A DNA stretch of 64,000 bases. It comes from Filosporella fistucella (lineage: Eukaryota; Ascomycota; Leotiomycetes; Helotiales). The DNA lies in assembly GCA_030077755.1 (NCBI GenBank), contig JAQJZZ010000008.1:930001-994000 (forward strand), given 5' to 3'. Shown piece after piece: positions 48,054-57,566 of the stretch (position 1 is its first letter; every line of letters begins with the position of its first letter). The notes below the pieces were generated by a model. The model did no database searches. It was not told where the DNA came from and saw nothing but the letters and a program-made list of their open reading frames with translations. The position numbers and the translations under genes were made by a program.

Positions 48054-48581
48054 ATGACCTCAAATGCCGACCACGAGCAGATCTTAGGAGTATGGTCAGC
48101 TCGGGATCAAGAGGAGAACATAAGGCTGTTACTTCTCAACTGTGCTCTTCCGGAATTTCCCTTTCCACCGGTGATCGCTCCTACGACCAGTGGCCAAATA
48201 GGTTCCGACTGCGAGTCGTCCCCAGGACGTTCTTGCCTACCTCCTCCCAAGCGACGACGCAGGAGGCGGAAAGCGCGACTCACCGAAGCTGAGAAGGAAG
48301 AAAAGCGTAGGAAGTTCCTGGAGAGAAACCGGCTCCCAGCTAGGAAGTGCAGAACCAAGAAGAAACATAAACAACACCATCTCGAGGAGATGCAACGAAC
48401 ATTGGAGCAACAGAATTTAGTGCTCAGGATAATGTCACGCGACCTGTGGAATAAGGTGTGTCTTTATGGAAAGACAATTACAATGCATGCTTCCTGCAAC
48501 TGTCCAGGCATCGTTGAGTTGGTCGAACGCTATAGCAAGCTGAAGGAGAATTCGAGGCCTTCCTTCAGGAGGTTGACATGA
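48054..48581 (+). CDS. bZIP transcription factor
   Basis: Intronless nuclear regulator of 175 residues. The N-terminal half is acidic/Pro-rich, then a long basic run (KRRRRRRKARL) and the basic region KRRKFLERNRLPARKCRTKKK, followed by a Leu/Met/Val heptad zipper (HHLEEMQRTLEQQNLVLRIM) and the C-terminal NCPGIVELVERY box common in fungal ATF/CREB-like factors. The DNA-contact signature is Asn-x2-Ala-Ala-x2-Cys-Arg in the family; here the first Ala is Pro. Start ATG 48054 (MTSNADHEQ); the frame continues upstream only without ATG. Position next to the PKS/citrate-synthase group suggests it is the pathway regulator, an inference. Confidence 0.88.
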   Translation: MTSNADHEQILGVWSARDQEENIRLLLLNCALPEFPFPPVIAPTTSGQIGSDCESSPGRSCLPPPKRRRRRRKARLTEAEKEEKRRKFLERNRLPARKCRTKKKHKQHHLEEMQRTLEQQNLVLRIMSRDLWNKVCLYGKTITMHASCNCPGIVELVERYSKLKENSRPSFRRLT

Positions 48582-49380
48582 TAGGTTCTCTAGCCTGACC
48601 AAGGCCACGCCGAGGTGCGCTGTCTTGCCTGAGAGGTCCATGGATTCCGCATCATTACTAGGGAACGCTGTCCGGCTAGACATTTCATGTACTTACCCGT
48701 AGACAGAGGTAGGTAGGTCATAGTTCCAACAGCTGCAACTATTAAGCGTTCTCGCACACCAAATCCAAAAAAACATCTAAGGCCTTTGTCTCGTATGCAT
48801 TAAAAGTGGAAGATGGGCCGACAACAATAAATGCATATGCGTAGCATGATACTGCAGTAGTCTCAGATGGCCAGGTATTTGCAATGGTGATTAAGGGATG
48901 GGTGGAAAGGTCAAAAAGTGAATAGCTGATCACAGGAAACAGCTCTTGAATGAAAGCCTTCATCTTCTACTGTGAACAATCTCCCCATCCGTGTTTGACT
49001 ATGCAATAAAATGAGTTATATTCCGATTATGCATCAAGTGCCTCTTGATAAAAATCTCTATCCTCCTCACGCTCCAAAGGTAGATCCAAATCTTCCTCGT
49101 CCCCTATAATCTCAAGTCCTCTTGGGTGAACGAGAACAACTTATAATAGCGCGTTGTCGTGCACCATAACTTAGATTGCAATTGACATTCTAGCTTCACA
49201 GCTAATATGCTCTCTAGGATCCGCATCTCATGCCCCATGATACTGCAGCGTAGTGAAGGCTGCATTTGATTAGGTGAAGAGAAGGCAGCAGCTTCTAAAA
49301 AACTCCGTGAAGAAGCATTTATTATTGGGTGACTCATAGGGGCAATACACTTGCAGCAGAAAAGATCAAATTTCAGCTAA
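48582..49380 (-). other. Unassigned open stretches
   Basis: Two - strand stretches look mildly protein-like: 48742-48963 (MKAFIQELFPVISYSLFDL with LITIANTWPSE and DVFLDLVCENA) and 49104-49337, followed in another frame by an acidic run (IIGDEEDLDLPLEREEDRD, about 49030-49120). They may be pieces of one spliced gene, but I could not join them with confidence and know no family for them. Confidence 0.3.
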
Positions 49381-50523
49381 CTGCCAGTTATTAATAGTGC
49401 GCGTAATAATGCTAATAATAATAGGGTTATTAGTAAATATAATATTGGTAATTAAAAGGTTAATAAATTATATTCCTATTCTTAAAGGCAAAGAATTTAA
49501 AATATGAAACGTATAAATAAGAAGCAATTTAATAAGTAAAATAAGTAATATTCTAATATAAAATTAAATTCTAGCCCTTTTAAAATGCTAGAATTAAATT
49601 ATTTAAAGGGTGCTTAAGGAATTTCTTATAAACTATTAAATATAATCAAATAATTGAGGTTATATAAGATTACCTTTTTATTATATACTTAACAAAATTT
49701 GCTTTTATAAAGAAATTTTCTAATAAGTTAAAAATAATAAAACTTTATTTAATTAAAAGCTTTTATATTTCAAGATTAAAGAAAATATATTATATTATAT
49801 TATATTCTTTTATTATTATTTTAAAATTATTAAAAAAATAAAAGGAATAATTATTTAATAGCAAAATTATATATTATATATCTTTTTTAAAGATTAATAT
49901 ATTTATTAAAATAAATAATTTAATTTAATTAAAGTTTAATATTTATATATTTAATATTAAATATTATAATAAGCTTATAATTAACTTAATTAAATTATAA
50001 TAATTTTAAAAATAAAAGAATTATTTATATAAATAGCTAATATTATAATTACTTGCTTTAATTTTTAAGAAAATATATATAATTATTATTTTATTCTTAT
50101 ATATATTATTTTTATCATTTTAATTCTTAAATTAATATAAAAGTTAAAGCTTATTATATATAATTGTATAAGATATATTTAAAGGCCTTTTTTTAAATAA
50201 TAAAATTAGTTTATAATTTCTTTAAAATAAAAGAAATTAAGGATTTAGGATTTAAATAACTTATTAAAGTATAATTTATATTATTATATTAAATAGCTTA
50301 TATAAGCTCAAATTAACTTTTTATTAAAAACAACTTTTATTTAAGCTTACCTTTTTATTAATTTTAATAAATCTTAATATTTTATATAAAAACTTTAATT
50401 ATATTTAATTTTATATATTAAACTCTTAATATATTTATTTAATGTTTTTATTATAATAATAATTATAAAGATTAAAATCTTAAGACTTTTAATATAATAT
50501 TATTTAATATATATATATATATA

Positions 50524-51097
50524 TATAAGATATATAAAATATAAAATATAAATAAGGGATAAGCTTTTATTATATATATAAATATATATTAAAGGAAGAT
50601 AAAAGTATTGCTTAAGCTATAAGGCTTATTAATATAGAGTAATAATAAGTATATTTTTACTTGACTTTTTTACTTAATTCTTAAATATAGGAATTAACTC
50701 GATTTTAATATTTAAATAATTAATTCTAATAGATTTTATTAATTAAAAATTTACTATTAATATTAATAATATTATAAATTATATGATATTATTAATTAAT
50801 AATCACATATAAGAACGCATAATCCATTACGTTAATTTAGCTAATTGATTAGAAATCCAAAGTTATTAAAACTTTCCAAAAGTTTAAAAAACCTAAAAAT
50901 ATTTATATAAAGACGCTAAGCCATAATAGAAAGCTATAACTTATAATATAAGTAATAATAATATTGATAAGCTTATATATAATTTTATAGTAACTTATTA
51001 TAATTAGATTATAAGAAATCTTTTCTTAAAAAAGTTTTCTCCTTTTTCTAAAAAAAAATTTTATAAATTTTTTTTTTAAAAAATTATAAATCTAATA
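50524..51097 (-). repeat. Copia LTR copy 4, inverted
   Basis: A 574-bp reverse complement of the island 1 LTR, from TATAAGATA to AAATCTAATA. Recognisable internal blocks include AAGACGCTAAGCCATAATAG and AATAATCACATATAAGAACG. Its outer dinucleotide TG is changed to TA, a RIP-type change. No matching target duplication was found. Confidence 0.85.
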
Positions 51098-52079
51098 GTT
51101 TTAAAGGAAATTAATAAAAATAAGCTTTGATTTATTTAATTTACCTTAATATAAAGGGATTTATTAAGGATAAATATTTTATATCAAATTAATCTTTTTA
51201 TTATTAAATAAGAGCTTTATATTTAACTTTAAATAATATTATAATTAAAATTGCTTTTATAATATATTTATTTATTATTTAAAACCCTTATAAGCATTAG
51301 CTTATTAAATAATTATTATATTTTCAATATTATTTTAAGGAATATTAATTTACTTAAATAATATATTTAATAAATTATTTAATATACTTAATTTAAAAGA
51401 AACTATTATAAAAATATTTTCATTATCTTTAATTAAAAAAATAAAGATAATATTATTATAAGAAATAATAAGTAAAGAATAAAATTAAAAATTATAAAAA
51501 TCCTTAAAATTAAATTATTAAATATCTCTATTAAAAATAAATATACAAAAATTAAAAGTTTTCTTTCTTTAAGTAAAATCATATATTTATTATAATAATA
51601 ATAAGGTTTTAATAAAGTAAATTTTTATTTTATAAACTTTATTATATTTTTAAAGAATAATTTTAAATTGAATTTAGCATTTTTAAATAAATTAATTTAA
51701 ATACTTAAATCCTTAAAAAGCTATAATTTAAATTTTATTAAAACCTTATTTATTAAAAAGTTAACAAATTTATTTAAAATAATAATAATAACTTTAATAG
51801 CCTTATTTTTTTATGCTTTTATTAAAGTTTTAAATTATTTTATATAATTTATTAAAGTTAAACCTTTAATTTAAACTTATTAAAAGCTTTAATATAAAGA
51901 AAAAAGGTTATTTTTAAATAAAAAAAGGCTTTTATAATAGTAAATAATTAATTCCTTTAAATTATAAATTTAAGTTTATTATTTTTATTGATTTTTATTT
52001 TTTAAACTTTAAACTTAATATATATATTAATTTTTAATTATATTTAAATCTTATAAATAACTTTTATTAAAAGAAATAA

Positions 52080-52520
52080 ATAAGCTTAAAATAAAGCTAA
52101 TTTTATTATAAAAGTATTTTAAGCTATTTCTTATATATAAAATGCTTTAAATTAATTACTTTAATTTTTATAATTTTTATTTCCTTTATATTATATTTTC
52201 TTTTATATTATTTTATAAATTAATATTTATATTATAATAATTTTTTTAATATATATAAATATATTATTTTAAGAATATATTAATAATATAAAAATAATCT
52301 ATAATATTAATAAATATTAATATGCTTAAATTAAAGCTAATTTAATTATAAAAGAATCCCGGACTAGCTCTTATATATAAGAGGCTTTAATCCCTTACCT
52401 TAGCTTTTATTTTTTTTATTTCCTTTATAATAAATTTTATAATATTTAAATTGCTTTTCTTTATATTATATTTTTATAAAATACCTTATAATTTAATATT
52501 TATATTATTATAAAGAAATG
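52080..52520. repeat. Diverged tandem duplication in island 2
   Basis: Blocks at about 52085-52260 and 52322-52515 share the order GCTTAAA.TAAAGCTAATTT, CTTATATATAA, TTTATTTCCTTTATA and TTTAATATTTATATTAT. The second block keeps G/C bases (AATCCCGGACTAGCTC) where the first has A/T, consistent with uneven RIP. Confidence 0.6.
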
Positions 52521-52640
52521 CTATAAAATAATATAATAAGGATTATATAAGGAGTATTATTACTTTATATAAGCCGATTTTAGGCTTTATAGGCTATATT
52601 AAAAATTTTAAAGCTAAAATGGCTTTTTATACTAGGTAGC

Positions 52641-55600
52641 ATTGATTCCTTTTTAAAGGGCAAGATTTGCCCCAGATTTAGAATAGTACCACAATCCTAG
52701 TATAACCGAATCCATTGTCAACATTGACCTAACCTGGGGTACTATACTGCTACTTTGACAATCGACTTCCTCAACACGAGAGACTCTCCTTTCCCGCGTT
52801 CTAGGTCCAAATTTCTCTGGCACCATTATACTCGACTTTGGAAGCATGGCTAATAATGAATAGGCATGTCCCACCATATTCCGAGAACGTATTGCCAGGG
52901 GCGGCATTAGATAAGATGGAATTATCCTCACGCTTTAAACGTCGTCCATCTTAAAAGAATAAACGCCAATATAAAGCTTGAGCATTGTCTGGTCGGGCCG
53001 AGGTGCAGCTCTAGGTAAGAGCTCATAATGACGAATCTATAGATAACCAGAATTGGGTTGGTCCCGGTTTCCGTTTATCATGAAAGAGTAAAACATGGGA
53101 GGCAAGGAGTGTGTGTCATGGATCTGGAAAGGGCGGAGATTGGCTACTTGGATGCGATGGATGAGACGTCTATTAACGACGGGGGAATGAAGTATAGTAT
53201 ACTCACGCATACACGGATAGGCCTAGGCATTTCAGCATTACCTATCTAAAAGATTAAAGCAGACCAGGTAATATTCTACTATCTCTAATAAATGAGAGAA
53301 CCTAGCCACGTATAGATAAGCGTTTCTCTATATCATATCTGGCACCGGACAAGGATGATCTAGCAGCACTATTGCCCCTAAGAGCACCTGCAAGGTCCAG
53401 AATCATTGAATTTAAAGGACTCCTCACAAATCTAGATCCAGCGCGCATACACGCTATCTATAAGCAAGGCGCTTTAGACTCTTTAGGCCTTTAGCACGTT
53501 TCAATCAGGGGTTGGGGACTAAGGTAAGCATAAAAAAGCTTAAAGAATATACATAGGAAGTCAGGCTCCCATCCATACATGACTAGAAACCTTCCAACTA
53601 AGCAGAGATAACTTTTTCAAGACAGATTTGAGCTTCTGGATCTGGTATTCAAACGACCTATCTAAGAAGGTTGGAAAACAATCCTCCTCCTTATATTATC
53701 CTTGACTGATATTGCCATGTATACGGACAGGCCAGAGGGACTTGAAACCTTCTAGAAGGTAGCCGGTAGGGTGTATATACAAGGCGGATACTCAATCTCC
53801 ACTGGGGGTATTCTTGTCCTGTGAGATAACGCGACCAACAATTTTTCCGACATGGCAATAGCGATAAGGTTCCTCCACGCTTGAAGAATATCCCTAGCAC
53901 GGTATATGCTAAAGTTGCTCTATATGCAATGAATATTCCAGCGAGCATTTTTAATGTCCAAGAAAATATAGGTCGTCCCATTAACAAAGATCTTTAATAC
54001 AGCACTCAAATACAGGGAGTTCAATTTTGCAGGACGGCATACGGGCTCAGGAAACTTTTTGCCCAGCTATAGTAGATTCTATGAAAAGCATCTACCAGAA
54101 ATATAGCTCTCCGAGAAAGGCACACCGTTTCCACAAGATGGAACGCCACCTCGTAATCCAGGCGAGGATTTAGATTCTACTGAGAAATTTAATCCGGATG
54201 AGTATGAAATTATCCGGTACTTGAATAAAAGTCTCTTATATGATGTGCTTCTTGCTATTACAAGTGGCGGCGATAACCTTGTCTCTGAACTAAGCATCCT
54301 AAGTATAGTGATTTAGACGTATATAAGATCAATGGGACGCCGTAGCTAAGATATTGCAGCCAACCATAACAGTGATGCAGAACAAATGGCATTTGAAGGT
54401 GAGCTGTATGAAAGTGTATAGAATGGTCCTAGTTACGTTTGTATAGTACAACTATAGCTAGAAAGCTCCTTAAGGGGATTTGGTCGGTAACAGATGAAGT
54501 TGGTGTTTCTTTCATTTTAAGCACTTTGTTCGAGTAGAACATGGAGGAACCTACGACGTCGCCTACACTTTTATTCATAAGTTGTGCGTTGTACTATTGA
54601 GTACCACTATTTACTGAATATTACGGCCCTGGAAATGTCCATAGAACGTCTAACATGGCTGGTATGACGCTTCGCTTTCGCCTTCCTCAATTTTGAAGGA
54701 GTTGAGGAGCTCTTTGACCACGCGCACTATAACTATCTCATATTGCAATCTTAGAATTAAAAATGGAAGCATAATGGTGACCAAAGCAACTTCAAGCTTC
54801 GTAAGACCTCGTACTATCTCTAGCCTGCTGTTGAGCAGGAAAAGTCGTTAAAGTAACCAAAATCAGCAAAGAGACAGCAAGCTACTAAGAACAAGATACG
54901 TACTGAGACCAGTCGTTTTGAGTTTGGTACTGATTACGGCATGTTTCATACAAAAGTGAGGAGATTAAAAGGAGGACTGCAATGAAGCCCACTATACTAT
55001 AACAAGATATTTGGTGAAGCCTCTCTAACGTAGCACAATGGAATAAAAAAAACCTGTGAGAATTCCCTAGGGTAAGGTACCGTGGGTGTAAATTAATGCA
55101 AGGCACTCTAGTGCAGCATGATCCCGCATGGCAGGGGCCACTTATCTGAGGCTATGGACTCAAAAATTCCTCCTGTGAGTTTAAAAGCGATTATGACTTA
55201 TACGCGCTAAGATTACGTGTCGTGTCAATCTTTTTCGGAGTTAGCCTGCTTGAGCGCGTAAACGGGTGACAGTGGAGAAATGGGTAAAGACGGGGTTTTA
55301 ATAGCCCTAGATTTGATTCAAGATAAGGTATGCCCTTTATAATGGGCTCTCCAACTATAAAGATAGCCATAACGCCCTCCATCTCCCCTATCTATCCTTA
55401 TTCTCTCGAAATTTCTCTTTGACTTAACTTGAATCTTAATTAAACTCTACTCAGATGGAGATGCCTCCCTAGCAAGAGCATGCTATTATTCCGTTAGCGG
55501 CTATGGTGTACGCCAATTACGCCCGAACCATATAGCACCAGAACTTAATAGACTAAACCTTTCTATAGAGCTATGGGTGAGGACCTTCGATAAAAAGGAG

Positions 55601-57566
55601 ATAAACGCGGATAAAGAAACCTGAGCACCAACCCGGTAGGGGAGTTCAACCTAACCTTAGAAACCATTGACAGGCTCCATTCTGATTCCGCGAGTATATA
55701 TAGCCATAATATGCAGCTCCTGCAAGATAACCAGGACTTATACCGTAAGTTTATTATTTTTCACACCATTCCTTACTTACCTCACATAGACAAATGGAGA
55801 GATCTAGAAAAAAAAGTGGATAGCTTATGAAGCTTCATGTCAGCTGCTACACACTGAAAATAGAGACTTGAAGTCGGAAACAGATACCGTTGTTAATACA
55901 CCTAACAAAGGCGCTAAAGCAGATGTTAGGGGCCAAGGCAAAAAGAGAGGTAGAAGCGAGGCTGATACGGAGGCCGATTATGAAGGCTTGGTGTATTCGG
56001 ATATGGGGATCCCAACTCAAAAGCAGGCAAAACGATGGGGTTTGACTGATTAGTTCACTTTGTTCTTTAAAATCCTCGGCATTCTATTTTTCATTTATTA
56101 AATGCGATAATAACCTATAGCAGGCACAAGATACTTAGGATACTAGCGAGCCCAGAGTTAACTGTGGGTGAAATGTTGTAATCACATTTCTATAATAAGG
56201 CTTTTCATTGCTTTAGCTTTGGTTATGAAAGGCAAAGTCGTTGCTATCTACCCTTTCTCGCTAGCCCGATCACGCGTAAGACCATAGTCTATGGTTCTGC
56301 TCAAAAAATATTGCGTGAATATTAGTTTGTGGCTCCCTGGTTTGCCCTTCAAACGGGCTATCATAGCGAGGAGGATTATGACTGTCTTGGGTGGGACTAA
56401 TTTGCATAACCACAACGCTCGTGACTCTGTGAAGCATACGAATACAGTCTCGCCTTCCCATCTCTTAAAAAGCCCATGGTTCCAGCCATTCTTTCTACTT
56501 TATCGATTCCCGTGGCGTCTGGGTTAATGTCAAACATGGAATTCATATAGCGGTGAAGCTGTCCAGGTATAAAGATTTATAGCTACTCTATTGCAGGTCA
56601 GGACACGTCGCCAGATTTCCACTATAGTCCTTACCATAGCTAATTGAACCGGATAAGGATCATTACATGAATGCACATTATATGTTTAACTATCTCAACC
56701 GCACGTCTGCCATCTCATGTCCATTTGATCGTGAAAATACATCCATTAGACGTCAAGCTCTGCTACTTGAATTTGGACACAGTTGGCGTCAGAATATGCA
56801 GATGCAGAAATCTTCTTCACTGCCCATAAATTGATTAAACCGTGGAGGCTCTGGCAGTCGAACGGTAAAGCTTCTTTTCGCTCGAGGAGTTACATAGTAG
56901 ACTAAATAGTAATACAAAGCGATGTGAAACTCGAATTTTAGCCCGTAGTGTCCGATATTCCTAAAGTAATCAATAGTAGGGTGCTATTCTGCAAAGGTGG
57001 TCTGATTTTCTCGATCCTGCCCACTTTTTCATGAGCCCCAGCCAAATTTACTTGAATATCGGACGAGCAGGATAACCTTATTTTTGTCACTAGAATTTCC
57101 ACTTGTTTCAGCCTGGCCACCCAGAATAAAGGGACATCCAGGTTGGAACAACCACAGCCTTGTTTCGCCTGCAACACCACCCTGCGGAAATATTCACGGA
57201 GGCCTGTTGGGACGCGCGAAGGGATCAAATATGTTTGAGGTTTACGGGTTGTCACAACAGAATTACGTAGGTTGAGGGGCATAGTCACAAAATACATTGA
57301 GGTTGGCGAGGAGATCGCGGTCTTTCAGCGATTATTTCTGAAAAGGCAGCCTGCGTAGCCTGTTCTATATCTCTATCAGGTGCGGCCGTGATTTCATCTG
57401 CTGCAAATTAGAGGAAATTGTGAGTTTAATGCACAACGAGCAAACAGATAGTGCAATTGTATTCCTGAGCGCTAATACTATCTTCCAAGACGGGATTTTC
57501 TCATGAAATCGCCATGTGCACGGGCCATAACCGAAATTTCACAATTATGGCCCGTGCTTCTCAGCC
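52641..57566. other. Degenerate region, no intact gene
   Basis: Base composition returns toward normal, but stops occur in all frames. Longer protein-like runs exist only in pieces, for example on the + strand around 54090-54300 (GTPFPQDGTPPRNPGEDL, then EYEIIRYLNKSLLYDVLLAI) and 55850-56053 (ENRDLKSETDTVV then RGQGKKRGRSEADTE). The latter vaguely recalls the C-terminal tails of fungal pogo-type transposases; that is a weak guess. Likely decayed mobile or duplicated sequence. Confidence 0.5.

Larger units (their letters stand above)
49381..52640. repeat. A/T-rich RIP-type island 2
   Basis: About 3.3 kb of nearly pure A/T sequence with edges near 49.38 and 52.64 kb. It contains one full LTR copy in reverse orientation and a diverged tandem duplication; no coding is readable in the rest. 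Confidence 0.8.

Noticed and set aside
53058..53249. Short ORF with possible coding
   Set aside because: No family motif, no partner exons and surrounding stops in all frames.
49381..57566. Starship-type giant mobile element boundary
   Set aside because: No DUF3435/tyrosine-recombinase captain gene could be recognised in the window.
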